Assembly (NCBI GenBank): GCA_020637615.1
Contig: JACKKC010000015.1
Coordinates: forward strand, 10,578 to 74,577
Length of the DNA: 64,000 bases
Direction of reading: 5' to 3'
Origin: Rhodovulum sp.
GTDB lineage: Bacteria > Pseudomonadota > Alphaproteobacteria > Rhodobacterales > Rhodobacteraceae
How positions within the stretch are numbered: the first letter of the stretch is position 1; each line of letters opens with the position of its first letter. Below the pieces are notes generated by a model. The model was given only the letters and a program-made list of their open reading frames with translations. It was not told the origin of the DNA and did not search any database. Below are positions 45,527 through 54,941 of the stretch, piece after piece. The position numbers and the translations under genes are program-made.

Positions 45527-48318
45527 CTGGTCTGTCCGTCCGCCTGGTCGATGACGGCGCGCAGCCGCGCCTCAAGGGTGTCGCGCTTGCCCTCGGCATG
45601 CAGCTTCAGTCCGAAGAGATCCTTGACGTAGAAGACGTCCACCGCCTGCTTGCCGTAGGTCGCGATGATCGCCGAGGCGATCGAGATGCTGTTGGCGGTC
45701 AGAGTGCGCGCGAGGTCGTAGAGCAGGCCGGGGCGGTCGCGGGTCTCGACCTCGATCAGGGTATAGATGTCGGAGGCGGTGTTGTCGAAATGCACGCGCG
45801 TCGGCACCACGAAGTCCTTCTCGCGCTTCTTGATGCGGTCCCGCGACTTCAGCGCCTCGCGGGCGACCACCTCGCCCCGGAGCGTGCGGCCGACGGAATG
45901 GCGCAGCCGCGCCAGCCGTGCCCGCTCGTAGGGCGCGCCCTGGGCGTCCTGGATCCAGAAGGCGGCCGTGGCGATGCCGTCGGTCGAGGTATAGGTGCGC
46001 GCGTCGACCACATTGGCCCCGGCGAGCGCCAGCGCCCCGGCGAGGCGGGCGAAGATGCCGGGATGGTCGGACATGGCGAAACAGGCCTGGGTGGCGTCGC
46101 GGCCGAAATCGAGCTCGATGTCGATCGCGGGCTCGCCCTCGGGCAGCCTGCGCACGAGATCGGCGAAGATCGCATGGGTGCGCGTGTCGAAGCCGAGCCA
46201 GTAGGGCGCGTAATGCCGGGCGCATTCGGTGCGGATCTCGTCTTCCCCCCAGCCCTCGAGCGCCTCGGCGAGCGCCGCCTTGGCCGCCGCCTCGCGCTCG
46301 GGCCGGCTCTGGGACTGGCTGCCGCCGGTGAGATATTCGAGGGTCTCGGCATAGAGCGTGCGCAGCAGCATCGCTTTCCAATTGTTCCAGACGTTCGGCC
46401 CGACGCCGCGGATGTCGCAGACCGTCAGCACGGTCAGGAGCTTCAGCCGGTTCGGGCTCTTCACGATCTGGGCGAAGTCGCGCACGGTGCGCGGCTCGGC
46501 CAAGTCGCGCTTCTGGGCGGTGTCGGACATCAGCAGGTGGTTTCGCACCAGCCAGGCGACCATTTCCGTCTCGTCGGCATCGAGCCCGAAGCGCGGCGCC
46601 AGCCGCAGCGCGATCTCGCCGCCGAGCTCGGAATGGTCGCGGCCGGAGCCCTTGGCAATGTCGTGCAGGAGCAGCGCGACGTAGAGCACCCGGCGGTTGA
46701 CCCCGCGCGCAAGGATCTCGGTGGAGACCGGCAGATCGCCGATGAGGTCGCCCTGCTCGATCTGGCTGAGGGTGGAGATCGTACGGATGATGTGCTCGTC
46801 CACCGTGTAGTGGTGGTACATGTTGAACTGCATCATCGCCACGATGCGCCCGAATTCGGGGATGAAGGCGCCGAGCACTCCGACCTCGTTCATCAGGCGT
46901 AGCGCCCGTTCCGGGTTGCCGTGGCCGAGCAGCAGTTCGAGAAAGATCCGGTTCGCCTCCGGGTCGTTGCGCAGGCGGTCGTCGATCAGGGCGAGATTGG
47001 CGGCCACCAGCCGCAGCGCGTCGGGATGGATCAGCGTCCCCGTCGAGAGGCCCTCCTGAAAGAGCCGCAGGATATTGACCGGATCGGCGAGGAAGGCCTC
47101 GGGATCGGCCACGTCGAGCCGCCCGTGCTTGAGCCGGTAGCCCGCCGCGGTGCGGTCCCGGCGCAGGGTCAGCACGTTGCGCAGCGTCCGGCCGAGTCCC
47201 GGCCGCGGCTTGACGTGCTGCGCCTCCAGCGCGGAGAGGAAGATGCGGGTGAGGTCGCCCACGGCCTTCGCATGGGTGAAGTAATCCTGCATGAAGCGCT
47301 CGACCGCCCGCTGCCCGCGCGTCGAGCGATAGCCGAGCGCGGCCGAGATCTCGACCTGCATGTCGAAGGTCAGCTGCTCGATGGCGCGCCCGCAGAGGAG
47401 GTGCAGGTGCACGCGCGTGGTCCAGAGGAAGGCCGCCGCCTCCGAGAAGATGGTGAATTCGTCCGCGGTGAAGAAGCCCTTGCGCATCAGGTCTTCCGGC
47501 CCGCGGGCGCGGGTGAGGTACTTGCCGATCCAGAAGAGGGTCTGGAGGTCACGCAGCCCGCCCTTGCCGTCCTTGACATTGGGCTCGAGCAGGTAGCGCG
47601 TGCTGCCCTGGCGCTCGTGCCGGGTGGCGCGTTCAGCGAGCTTCAGCTCGACGAATTCCGGTCCCGTGCCCTCGAAGAGCTCCGTCCAGAGCCGCTCGTC
47701 CAGCCGCTCGGCCAGGGGCTCGGCGCCCCAGACGAAGCGATGCTCGAGCAGGCTGGTGCGGATCGAGGTGTCGCCGCGCGCGAGCCGCAGGCAATCGTCG
47801 ACCGTGCGGGCGGAATGGCCGACCTTGAGCCGGAGATCCCAGAGGCAGTAGAGCACGGTCTCGATCAGGCTCTCGCCCCAGGGCGTCTGCTTGTAGGGGG
47901 TGACGAAGAGCAGGTCGACATCAGAGAAGGGCGCCATCTCCGCCCGGCCGTAGCCCCCGACCGCCAGTGCGGCGATGCGTTCCGAGCGCGTCGGATTGGC
48001 GAGCGGATGCATCCAGCGCGCCGCGGCATCGAGCGTCAGCGTGACGATCTGGTCGGTCAGCCAGGCGTAGTCGTGGATGGCGCGATAGGCCTCGCGCGGT
48101 CGCGCGGCGACCTCGGCGGCGATCGCGGCGCGGGCCTCGCCATTGGCAACCCCCAGAACGCGCACCGCCGCCGCGCGCCGCTCGGCCGTGCCGGTGGTCG
48201 CGCCGAGCGCCTCGTCGAGCGCCGCGCCCACCGCGGGCACGTCGAGGATCCGGAGTCGCGATGGCGTCAGACCCTGCCAGTCCGCGGCGGCACGCCGAGG
48301 ACTCTGGTCAGTTGGCAA
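45523..48318 (-). CDS. glnD: Bifunctional uridylyltransferase/uridylyl-removing enzyme
   Basis: 931 residues. Senses glutamine and uridylylates or deuridylylates PII proteins in nitrogen control. Domains in order: nucleotidyltransferase with GGYGRAEMAPFSDVDLLF (121-138), a GlnE-like linker, an HD domain (LLLHDIAKGSGRDHSELGGE), and two ACT domains near the C-terminus (HPGIFARLAGALALAGANVV and RDRPGLLYDLARTLTANSIS). Length is usual. Coupled to murJ downstream and 10 bp overlapping with the LppC gene region at its 5' side. Confidence 0.96.
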   Translation of the reverse strand: MPTDQSPRRAAADWQGLTPSRLRILDVPAVGAALDEALGATTGTAERRAAAVRVLGVANGEARAAIAAEVAARPREAYRAIHDYAWLTDQIVTLTLDAAARWMHPLANPTRSERIAALAVGGYGRAEMAPFSDVDLLFVTPYKQTPWGESLIETVLYCLWDLRLKVGHSARTVDDCLRLARGDTSIRTSLLEHRFVWGAEPLAERLDERLWTELFEGTGPEFVELKLAERATRHERQGSTRYLLEPNVKDGKGGLRDLQTLFWIGKYLTRARGPEDLMRKGFFTADEFTIFSEAAAFLWTTRVHLHLLCGRAIEQLTFDMQVEISAALGYRSTRGQRAVERFMQDYFTHAKAVGDLTRIFLSALEAQHVKPRPGLGRTLRNVLTLRRDRTAAGYRLKHGRLDVADPEAFLADPVNILRLFQEGLSTGTLIHPDALRLVAANLALIDDRLRNDPEANRIFLELLLGHGNPERALRLMNEVGVLGAFIPEFGRIVAMMQFNMYHHYTVDEHIIRTISTLSQIEQGDLIGDLPVSTEILARGVNRRVLYVALLLHDIAKGSGRDHSELGGEIALRLAPRFGLDADETEMVAWLVRNHLLMSDTAQKRDLAEPRTVRDFAQIVKSPNRLKLLTVLTVCDIRGVGPNVWNNWKAMLLRTLYAETLEYLTGGSQSQSRPEREAAAKAALAEALEGWGEDEIRTECARHYAPYWLGFDTRTHAIFADLVRRLPEGEPAIDIELDFGRDATQACFAMSDHPGIFARLAGALALAGANVVDARTYTSTDGIATAAFWIQDAQGAPYERARLARLRHSVGRTLRGEVVAREALKSRDRIKKREKDFVVPTRVHFDNTASDIYTLIEVETRDRPGLLYDLARTLTANSISIASAIIATYGKQAVDVFYVKDLFGLKLHAEGKRDTLEARLRAVIDQADGQTS

Positions 48319-49504
48319 AGGACTCGAACCCTCGCGCCGCCCGTTCGACCACCACGGCCTGTCCGTCCCGGACCTCGAGCACCGCGAGATTGCGCTGGTT
48401 CAGCCCGTTGGGCGCGAAGCGGAAGGCGCCGCCGACGCCGGCAAAGCCCGCGGCCTGGGTGATGCGCGCATCCGAGAAGGGGCTGCCGCCGCCCGCGCGC
48501 GCCTCGGAGATGAGCGCGCCAACCGCGGCGATGGCGTCATAGGCGAGTGCGGCCACGTCCTGCGGCGCCTCGCCATAGGCGTTGCGGTAGCGGCCCTCGA
48601 AGGCGGCCATCAGGCCCGGATCCGGCGCGGCGAAGGCGCCGCCCTGCAGGCTCGGCTGGGACAGGGCCTCGGCCGAGACGTCCCAGCGCTGCAGGCCGAG
48701 GAACTGCGCCTGGGCCGAGGAGAGGCCGTTGTTGCGCAGGGCCTCGGAGATGAAGGCGAGGCCGCCGGTGGGGCCGTCCGTCAGCACGATCGCATTGGCG
48801 CCGTTCGCCATGAGGTTCGAGGCCGCCGGGCCCGCGGCGGCCTGGATGCCGGTGACCGAGAGGCTGTAGGATTCGGTCGCGACGAGCTGCGCCCCGCGCC
48901 CGCGCACCGCCGCCGAGACCGCGTTGCGCGCCGTGTCGCCCTCGAGCCCCTCGGGATAGACCACCGCGAAGTTCCGCAGGCCGCGCGACATGCCGTAGCT
49001 GACCAGCCGGTCGGCGGTATTTAGGAAGGTGTTGCCGAGGATATAGACGCCCTGCCCGGCCACCTCGGGGTTATTGCTGAGGCTGATGACCTTGAGCTGC
49101 GCCCCGGCCGCGACCGGCTCCACGCCCGCCGTCGCCGTGCTGAAGAGCGGCCCGACGATGATCTTCGCGCCTTCCGCGACCGCCTGGCTGGCGGCGGCGG
49201 CGCCGCCCTCGGCCGTGCCGGCGGTGGGATAGACCGCGAGGTCGATGGTCGCGTTGCGCAAATCCGCCTGGGCGAGCTGGGCCGCGTTGACCAGGCTGCG
49301 GCCGAGCACCTCGCGGCTGGGATCGGCGGAGCCGAGCGGGACCAGCAGGGCCACGCGCACCGGCTGGTTGGGGTCGACATCGACGCCGTCGCTCGAGACC
49401 CGCCCCGCGCCGGGCGCGGTGGCGCAGGCGGCGAGCATCGCCAGAGCCGCCGCGGCGAGCACCGACCGGAGCGGACGGAAGCGGGAAAAACGTGTTGACA
49501 GCAT
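48308..49504 (-). CDS. LppC/LpoA-like penicillin-binding-protein activator lipoprotein
   Basis: 398 residues. Lipoprotein signal with lipobox LAAC (AAALAMLAACATAP, Cys28), then a type I periplasmic-binding-protein fold (VALLVPLGSADPSREVLGRS, GAKIIVGPLFSTATAGVEP, FAVVYPEGLEGDTARNAVS). This matches the LppC family, which includes the LpoA activator of PBP1A, but it lacks the N-terminal TPR domain of LpoA, as usual in alphaproteobacteria. It is divergent from rsmI, a conserved arrangement. Confidence 0.85.
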   Translation of the reverse strand: MLSTRFSRFRPLRSVLAAAALAMLAACATAPGAGRVSSDGVDVDPNQPVRVALLVPLGSADPSREVLGRSLVNAAQLAQADLRNATIDLAVYPTAGTAEGGAAAASQAVAEGAKIIVGPLFSTATAGVEPVAAGAQLKVISLSNNPEVAGQGVYILGNTFLNTADRLVSYGMSRGLRNFAVVYPEGLEGDTARNAVSAAVRGRGAQLVATESYSLSVTGIQAAAGPAASNLMANGANAIVLTDGPTGGLAFISEALRNNGLSSAQAQFLGLQRWDVSAEALSQPSLQGGAFAAPDPGLMAAFEGRYRNAYGEAPQDVAALAYDAIAAVGALISEARAGGGSPFSDARITQAAGFAGVGGAFRFAPNGLNQRNLAVLEVRDGQAVVVERAARGFESFAN

Positions 49505-49592
49505 GGGTCGTCACCCCGACGTTCGGATGCGGATTTTTGCGGCGAATTCCGGGCCGCACGCTAAGCGGTGGCCCGAAAAAAGTAAACGAAGA

Positions 49593-50498
49593 ATGAAAAG
49601 CGAGCGGAGCGAAGCCCCGATCCCGGCCGGCGATGCCGCCCCGGCGCGTGAGTCTCCGGCGCCGGGGCTCTATCTCGTCGCCACGCCGATCGGCCATGCG
49701 CGCGACATCACCCTGCGCGCCCTCGACCTTCTCGGCGGCGCCGACCTGCTGGCGGCGGAGGACACGCGCACAACGCGCCGGCTGCTCGAGATCCACGGGC
49801 TGCGCCGCGAGCCGCGCAGCATCCTGCCCTATCACGACCACAACGGCGCGGCGCAGCGGCCGCGCCTGCTCGCGGCGCTGGCCGAGGGAAGATCCGTGGC
49901 GCTCGTCTCCGATGCGGGCACGCCGCTCCTGGCCGATCCGGGCTACCGGCTCGCCGCAGAGGCGATCGCGGCCGGCCATGCGGTGACCGCGGTGCCCGGC
50001 GCCTCGGCGCTGCTCGCGGGGCTCGCGGTGGCGGGGCTGCCGACCGACCGCTTCCTCTTCGCGGGCTTCCTGCCGCCGCGCGCGGCGGCACGGCGCCGGG
50101 CGCTGGCCGAGCTCGCCGCCGTGCCCTCGACGCTCGTCTTCTACGAGTCGCCGCGTCGGCTGGCCGAGGCGCTCGCGGCCATGGCCGAGACGCTCGGCGC
50201 GGGGCGGCAGGCCTCCGTGAGCCGGGAACTGACCAAGCGCTTCGAGGAGACCCGGCGCGGCCGCCTCGGGGATCTCGCGGCGGCCTATGCGGACTCGGGG
50301 CCGCCAAAGGGCGAGATCGTCGTCGTGGTCGGCCCGCCGGTGGCGGAGGCGCCGGAAGAGGCGGCGGTGGATGCCGCGCTCCTCGCCGCGCTCGGGCGCG
50401 CCTCGCTCAAGGATGCCGTGGCCGAGGTGGCGGATGCGCTGGGCCTGCCGCGCCGCGAAGTCTACGGGCGCGCCCTGGCGCTGACTCGCGCGCGATGA
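49593..50498 (+). CDS. rsmI: 16S rRNA (cytidine1402-2'-O)-methyltransferase
   Basis: 301 residues, SAM-dependent tetrapyrrole-methylase fold. Signatures are GLYLVATPIGHARDITLRAL, AEDTRTTRRLLE, ALVSDAGTPLLADPGYRL, VPGASALLAGLAVAGLPTD and FYESPRRLAEAL. Methylates the ribose of C1402 in 16S rRNA. The ATG at 49593 follows an A-rich stretch. Overlaps yraN by 4 bp. Confidence 0.95.
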   Translation: MKSERSEAPIPAGDAAPARESPAPGLYLVATPIGHARDITLRALDLLGGADLLAAEDTRTTRRLLEIHGLRREPRSILPYHDHNGAAQRPRLLAALAEGRSVALVSDAGTPLLADPGYRLAAEAIAAGHAVTAVPGASALLAGLAVAGLPTDRFLFAGFLPPRAAARRRALAELAAVPSTLVFYESPRRLAEALAAMAETLGAGRQASVSRELTKRFEETRRGRLGDLAAAYADSGPPKGEIVVVVGPPVAEAPEEAAVDAALLAALGRASLKDAVAEVADALGLPRREVYGRALALTRAR

Positions 50499-50854
50499 GC
50501 CGGGGAAGGGGCGCGCATTTCAGCGGGATCGCGGCCGAGGAGATCGCGGAGCGGCTCTATCGCGCCGAGGGTGCCGAGCTCGTCGCGCGGCGGTGGAGAT
50601 GCCCCGAGGGCGAGATCGACCTGATCCTGCGAAGCGGCGGCTGGCTGGTCTTCGTCGAGGTCAAGGCGCGGCGCGGCCACGGCGAGGCCGCGGCCGCGAT
50701 CTCGCGGGCGCAGTGGCGTCGCATCGGCGCGGCGGCGAGCCGCTATCTGGCCGAGGCCACCGACGGCTCGGTGCCCTGCCGCTTCGACGTGGTGCTGGTC
50801 GATCGCGGCGGCGTGGCCGAGCGCATCGAGAACGCCGCTAGCTTCGACGCCTGA
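50495..50854 (+). CDS. yraN: YraN family nuclease-fold protein (UPF0102)
   Basis: 119 residues, a restriction-endonuclease-like fold family. GxxAEExAxxLY at the N-terminus, EGEIDLILRSGGWLVFVEVK with the conserved Asp and E-x-K, then the RRHGEAAAAISRAQW-like region. Its cellular substrate is unknown. Translationally coupled with rsmI (ATGA) and followed by gshB after 63 bp. Confidence 0.9.
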   Translation: MSRGRGAHFSGIAAEEIAERLYRAEGAELVARRWRCPEGEIDLILRSGGWLVFVEVKARRGHGEAAAAISRAQWRRIGAAASRYLAEATDGSVPCRFDVVLVDRGGVAERIENAASFDA

Positions 50855-50917
50855 CGGCCTTGCGCCGTTCCGCGGCCTCGTCCATGAAGCGCCCGACGCC
50901 GCCCTTGGGAGATTGGC

Positions 50918-51862
50918 ATGGCCCTGCAAGTCGCCGTCCAGATGGACCCGATCCAGAACATCAACATCGCGGCGGATTCCACCTTCCGCATCATGGAGGA
51001 GGCGCAGGCGCGCGGGCACCGGCTCTTCTACTACACCCCCGACCAGCTCTCGCTCGACGAGGGGCGGGTGACCGCGCGCGGCTGGCCGGTCGAGGTGCGC
51101 CGGGTCAAGGGCGACCACTTCACGCTCGGGCCGGAGACGGTCGCCGACCTGGGCGCGATGGACGTGGTCTGGCTGCGCCAGGATCCGCCCTTCGACATGG
51201 GCTATATCACCACCACCCATGTGCTCGACAGGCTCGCGCCGGGGACGCTGGTGGTCAACGATCCCTTCTGGGTGCGGAACTTCCCCGAGAAGCTCCTGGT
51301 GCTGCAATTCCCCGAGTTGACGCCGCCGACCACGGTGGCGCGCGACCTCGCGACCTTGCGCGCCTTCAAGGCGCGGCATGGCGACATCATCCTCAAGCCG
51401 CTCTACGGTAACGGCGGCGCCGGGGTCTTCCGGCTCGACCCCAACGACCGCAACTTCACCGCGCTCTGGGAGGTCTTCACCGGCATCAACCGCGAGCCGC
51501 TGATCGCGCAGAAGTTCCTGCCGGACGTGGCGAAGGGCGACAAGCGGGTCATCCTCGTGGACGGCGAGGCGGTGGGCGCGATCAACCGCGTGCCGCAGGA
51601 AGGCGAGACGCGGTCGAACATGCATGCCGGCGGCACGCCGACCAAGGTGGCGCTGACCGAGCGCGACCGCGAGATCTGCGCCGCCATCGGCCCGCTCCTG
51701 CGCGAGAAGGGGCAGATCTTCGTCGGCATCGACGTGATCGGCGGCTGGCTGACCGAGATCAACGTGACCTCGCCGACCGGGCTCCAGGAGCTCGAGCGCT
51801 TCGACGGTGTGAACGTGACCGCGAAGATCTGGGAAGCGATCGAGGCCCGCCGCGTGCGCTGA
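50918..51862 (+). CDS. gshB: Glutathione synthase
   Basis: 314 residues, ATP-grasp enzyme joining gamma-glutamylcysteine to glycine. Seen: VAVQMDPIQNINIAADSTF at the start, VVWLRQDPPFDMGYITTTH, the ATP-loop KPLYGNGGAGVFRL, EGETRSNMHAGGTPTKVALT and the metal-binding EINVTSPTGLQEL. Full length. It is the last gene of the rsmI-yraN-gshB unit and is followed by repeat copy B. Confidence 0.96.
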   Translation: MALQVAVQMDPIQNINIAADSTFRIMEEAQARGHRLFYYTPDQLSLDEGRVTARGWPVEVRRVKGDHFTLGPETVADLGAMDVVWLRQDPPFDMGYITTTHVLDRLAPGTLVVNDPFWVRNFPEKLLVLQFPELTPPTTVARDLATLRAFKARHGDIILKPLYGNGGAGVFRLDPNDRNFTALWEVFTGINREPLIAQKFLPDVAKGDKRVILVDGEAVGAINRVPQEGETRSNMHAGGTPTKVALTERDREICAAIGPLLREKGQIFVGIDVIGGWLTEINVTSPTGLQELERFDGVNVTAKIWEAIEARRVR

Positions 51863-52259
51863 CCGCGCCGGCAATCGTCGGCGGGACGGGATTCCAGCAG
51901 GTCAGCGGCCCGCGGCGTCGGCTCCTATCCTCCGGCGCTGGGTATCCCCAGCCCGATCGACCCGTGGCGAACGGGCCGCGCCGGCCCTGCCGGGGGCCGG
52001 CGCGCTTTGCGCACCGTCCGGGGCCGTCCCGTCCCGATCCTCAACCGACGGTGAAGCTGCAACCCCCTCGCCCTGCGGCTCGCGCCTCCGGGCGACCGGA
52101 CCGGGCAAGGCGCCACTGGCGCCTCGCCGTCTTCGGTCCGGGGGAATGCGGCGTGGGCCGCGCGGGGCGTGGCCTTTCTAAAATCCGAAAGTTGCCTGCG
52201 GGAAGCCGCTGCCGGTCAGGTGGAAAGACTGCCGGTCCGACCGATCGCGCGCGCCCGGC
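51863..52259. other. Gene-free interval with repeat copy B
   Basis: 397 bp between convergent gshB and the DksA-type gene. Most of it (51949-52180) is the dispersed repeat. ORFs crossing it are translations of the repeat and are not credible genes. Confidence 0.65.
51949..52180 (+). repeat. 232-bp dispersed intergenic repeat, copy B
   Basis: Same length and block order as copy A: CAGCCCGATCGACCCGTGGC start, CCGTCCCGTCCCGATCC core, CCCTGCGGCTCGCGCCTCCG, then GGCGCCACTGGCGCCTCGCC, ending in GGCCTTTCTAAAATCC. Its GCGCGG tail faces the DksA-type gene stop, 80 bp away. Confidence 0.85.
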
Positions 52260-52577
52260 TCAGCGGGCGCAGGTGCGGCATTTCGGGGTCTGGGGCAGCA
52301 CGTCCAGCCGCTCCTCGCTGATCGGGTCGCCGCAGGTCACGCAGATGCCGTAGGTTCCCTGGGCGATGCGGTCGAGCGCGGCCTCGATCATGCGGATCTC
52401 GTTCAGGCCGGCGGTGCCCAGGTCCTCGAGCACCTCCTCGCCCTCGCGCTCCACCGCCTGCTCGGAGAAATCCTCGCTGACCGGCTGGTCGAGGTCGTGC
52501 TCGATGCGCCTCAGCCGGGTCTGGAGCTCCCGGAGCCGCGTCTCCAGCTGGGCCTTGCGCGTCTCGATCGCGATCAT
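52260..52577 (-). CDS. DksA/TraR C4-type zinc-finger protein
   Basis: 105 residues. Two-helix coiled coil (about 5-65) followed by a four-cysteine zinc finger, CVTCG and CRTC, with GTYGICVTCGDPISEERL typical of the family. These proteins bind the RNA polymerase secondary channel or DNA. The ATG at 52577 has GGAGGAC at good spacing. Size is that of the short DksA-like/TraR proteins common in Rhodobacterales rather than full DksA. Stands alone, 128 bp from atpF. Confidence 0.85.
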   Translation of the reverse strand: MIAIETRKAQLETRLRELQTRLRRIEHDLDQPVSEDFSEQAVEREGEEVLEDLGTAGLNEIRMIEAALDRIAQGTYGICVTCGDPISEERLDVLPQTPKCRTCAR

Positions 52578-52705
52578 GCTGTCCTCCGCAATCCTCGGCA
52601 CCAAAGGTCACGGCGTGGGGCCGGAGTCCTTGATCCTGGTCAATCGCAGCCGTGGGCCCGGCGGCCGGTCGCGGGGACCGCGCCGCGAACCGGGCCGGCG
52701 GCCGC

Positions 52706-53197
52706 TCAGTGCAGCTTGGCGCCGACGTCCTTGATCGCGGCGTCGATCAGGGCATTGGCGCTTTCGGCCTTCATCTTGCCCTTCATCACGTCGCCGGCCG
52801 CGGCGATGGCGACCCCGACGGCGCGATCCTTGATCTGGCGCACCGCCGCCTGTTCCGCCGCCTCGATCTGCTCGGTCGCGGTCTGCAGCCGGCGGGCGAC
52901 GGATTTGCGGATGTCCTCCTTGGCGACCTCCGCGGCGGCCTCGGCCTCGTGCCGGGCGGCGGCGACGATCTCCTCGGCCTGGACGGCAACTTCCTTCTGG
53001 CGGCGCTCGAAGCTCGCCAGCAGCGTCTGGGCCTCCTCGCGGAGCGCGCGGGCCTCGTCGAGATCGGTCCGGATCTTGATCGCGCGGGCATCGAGCATCT
53101 TCATCAGCATGCCCGGCACCCCGAAATAGAGCAGGATGCCGACGAAGATGACGAAGCCGATCCCGACGACGACGTTGGTATTGTTCAGGAAATCCAT
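52706..53197 (-). CDS. atpF: F0F1 ATP synthase subunit b
   Basis: 163 residues. One N-terminal membrane segment (about 8-28, VVVGIGFVIFVGILLYFGVP) followed by a long amphipathic helix that forms the stator stalk. In alphaproteobacteria the b subunit pairs with the b' subunit encoded next to it, 3 bp away. Last gene of the F0 operon. Confidence 0.92.
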   Translation of the reverse strand: MDFLNNTNVVVGIGFVIFVGILLYFGVPGMLMKMLDARAIKIRTDLDEARALREEAQTLLASFERRQKEVAVQAEEIVAAARHEAEAAAEVAKEDIRKSVARRLQTATEQIEAAEQAAVRQIKDRAVGVAIAAAGDVMKGKMKAESANALIDAAIKDVGAKLH

Positions 53198-53200
53198 GAC

Positions 53201-53821
53201 CTAACCCTTCAGCCGCCGGGCGATCGCCTGGTCGACGGCCTCCGCATCGGCCGCGCCCGGCAGGAAGGCCGCGACGATATCCGCCGTCGTGGCCCGCGCC
53301 ACCTCCTCCACGCTCCTGGCGGCGCTGTCGCGGATCTCGCGGATGCGCGCCTCCGATTCCGCCGATTTCGCGGCGATCTCGGCATCGGCCTTGGCCATCA
53401 GCGACGCCAGATCCTTGTTGATCTGCGCCTTGGTGTCGGCCGCGATGCGATGCGCCTCGTCGCGGGCCCGCGCGAGCGCGGCATTGTAGGACGCCTCCGC
53501 CTCTTCCGAGCGGCGCTTGAGCAGGGCCGCCTGTTCGAGGTCGTTGGAGATCGCGTCATTGCGCTCGGAGAGCACCGACCGGATCCGCGGCAGCGCCACC
53601 CTGTTCAGGACCATGAAGAGGATGACGATCGAGATGATCAGCCAGAAGATCAGGTTGGGAAAGACGCCGAAATCGAGCTGCGGCATGCCGACCTCGGCAT
53701 GCTCGAGATTGACCTCGCCCAGGGTTTCGGCGACATGGCCGTCCGTCGCGGCGGCACCCGCTTCATGCGCCGCCCCGGCGGCGTGTTCGGCGCCTTCCCC
53801 GGTTTCCGTTTCGTCTGCCAT
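53201..53821 (-). CDS. atpG: F0F1 ATP synthase subunit b'
   Basis: 206 residues. A Glu/Ala/His-rich N-terminal extension (about 1-50) precedes the membrane segment (FGVFPNLIFWLIISIVILFM, about 51-70) and the long stator helix with LPRIRSVLSERNDAISNDL. Divergent from subunit b, as in photosynthetic and Rhodobacterales b/b' pairs. Some schemes name it atpF' or atpX. Confidence 0.9.
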   Translation of the reverse strand: MADETETGEGAEHAAGAAHEAGAAATDGHVAETLGEVNLEHAEVGMPQLDFGVFPNLIFWLIISIVILFMVLNRVALPRIRSVLSERNDAISNDLEQAALLKRRSEEAEASYNAALARARDEAHRIAADTKAQINKDLASLMAKADAEIAAKSAESEARIREIRDSAARSVEEVARATTADIVAAFLPGAADAEAVDQAIARRLKG

Positions 53822-53888
53822 CGCTCACTCCGTCGCTGGTCGGCCCCACGGGCGGCTGCCCGTGCGGCGAAGGTCACATGCCCAGCGA

Positions 53889-54125
53889 TCAGACGGCGAA
53901 CATCAGCAGCAGCGCGACGAGGAACGAGAAGATCCCCAGCGCCTCGGCGAAGGCGATGCCGATGAAGAGCGTCGCGGTCTGCTCGCCCGCCGCGGCGGGG
54001 TTGCGCAGCGCGCCGGAGAGGAAGTTCCCGGCCACATGGCCCACACCGATGCCGGCGCCGCCCATGCCGATGCAGGCCAGGCCCGCGCCGATGAACTGCC
54101 CCATTTCGCCGATATTGCCTTCCAT
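53889..54125 (-). CDS. atpE: F0F1 ATP synthase subunit c
   Basis: 78 residues, hairpin of two membrane helices. The polar loop ALRNPAAAGEQ lies in the middle, and the proton-binding Glu is in the second helix (IAFAEALGIFSFLVALLLMF). The N-terminal helix is rich in glycine (GLACIGMGGAGIGVGHVAGN), giving tight ring packing. A normal proton-type c subunit. Confidence 0.95.
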   Translation of the reverse strand: MEGNIGEMGQFIGAGLACIGMGGAGIGVGHVAGNFLSGALRNPAAAGEQTATLFIGIAFAEALGIFSFLVALLLMFAV

Positions 54126-54170
54126 GACGTGCTCCTTTGGACTGGAATGCGAGGGTTTCGCGCCGGCCGG

Positions 54171-54932
54171 TCAGTGACCGGGATGCAGCGCGTCGTTGAG
54201 ATAGACGCAGGTGAGGATCGCGAAGACATAGGCCTGGATGCAGGCCACCATCAGCTCGAGCCCGTAGACCGCCACGATGGCGACGATCGGGAAGATCGCC
54301 CCGAGTCCCAGCGCCCCGGCGAAGCCCGCGAAGACCTTCAGCACCGCATGGCCGGCCATCATGTTGCCGCCCAACCGGACGGAATGGCTGAGCGGCCGCA
54401 CGAAATAGGAGATCAGCTCGATCATCGCGAGCACGATCCTGAGCGCCACCGTGGGCGCGCTGGTCACCCAGAAGAGCTTGAGGAAGCCCGCGCCGTGCTT
54501 GACGAAGCCGATCGCCGTGACCGTGACAAAGACCGCCACCGCCAGGACCCCGGTCACCGCGATATGCGAGGTGGGCGCGAAGCTCGTGGGCAGGAGCGCC
54601 AGCAGATTGGCGAAGAGGATGAAGAGAAACACCGTCAGGATATAGGGGAAGTATTTCATCCCCTCCTTGCCGGCCACGTCCTCGACCATCCTGCGGGTGA
54701 AGCCGTAGATCACCTCGGCCGCCGATTGCGCCCGCGAGGGGATCAGCGCGCGGCCCCGGGCGCCGACCACCATCACCAGCGTGATCGCGAGCACCGTTAG
54801 CAGCATCCAGAGCGTGGCGTTGGTGGGCGTGTACCAGTGCACGGAATCGCCGCCGAAGAGCGGCGTGACCTTGAACTGGTCCATCGGATGGATGTTGAAG
54901 CCGCTGCCGCCGTGCTCCGCCTCGCCTGCCAT
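54171..54932 (-). CDS. atpB: F0F1 ATP synthase subunit a
   Basis: 253 residues, multi-pass membrane protein forming the proton half-channels next to the c ring. The essential arginine lies in SVRLGGNMMAGHAVLKVFAG, and the C-terminal helix has ACIQAYVFAILTCVYLNDAL. Overlap-free spacing of about 9 bp after atpI. Confidence 0.95.
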   Translation of the reverse strand: MAGEAEHGGSGFNIHPMDQFKVTPLFGGDSVHWYTPTNATLWMLLTVLAITLVMVVGARGRALIPSRAQSAAEVIYGFTRRMVEDVAGKEGMKYFPYILTVFLFILFANLLALLPTSFAPTSHIAVTGVLAVAVFVTVTAIGFVKHGAGFLKLFWVTSAPTVALRIVLAMIELISYFVRPLSHSVRLGGNMMAGHAVLKVFAGFAGALGLGAIFPIVAIVAVYGLELMVACIQAYVFAILTCVYLNDALHPGH

Positions 54933-54941
54933 GGCCGCCCC

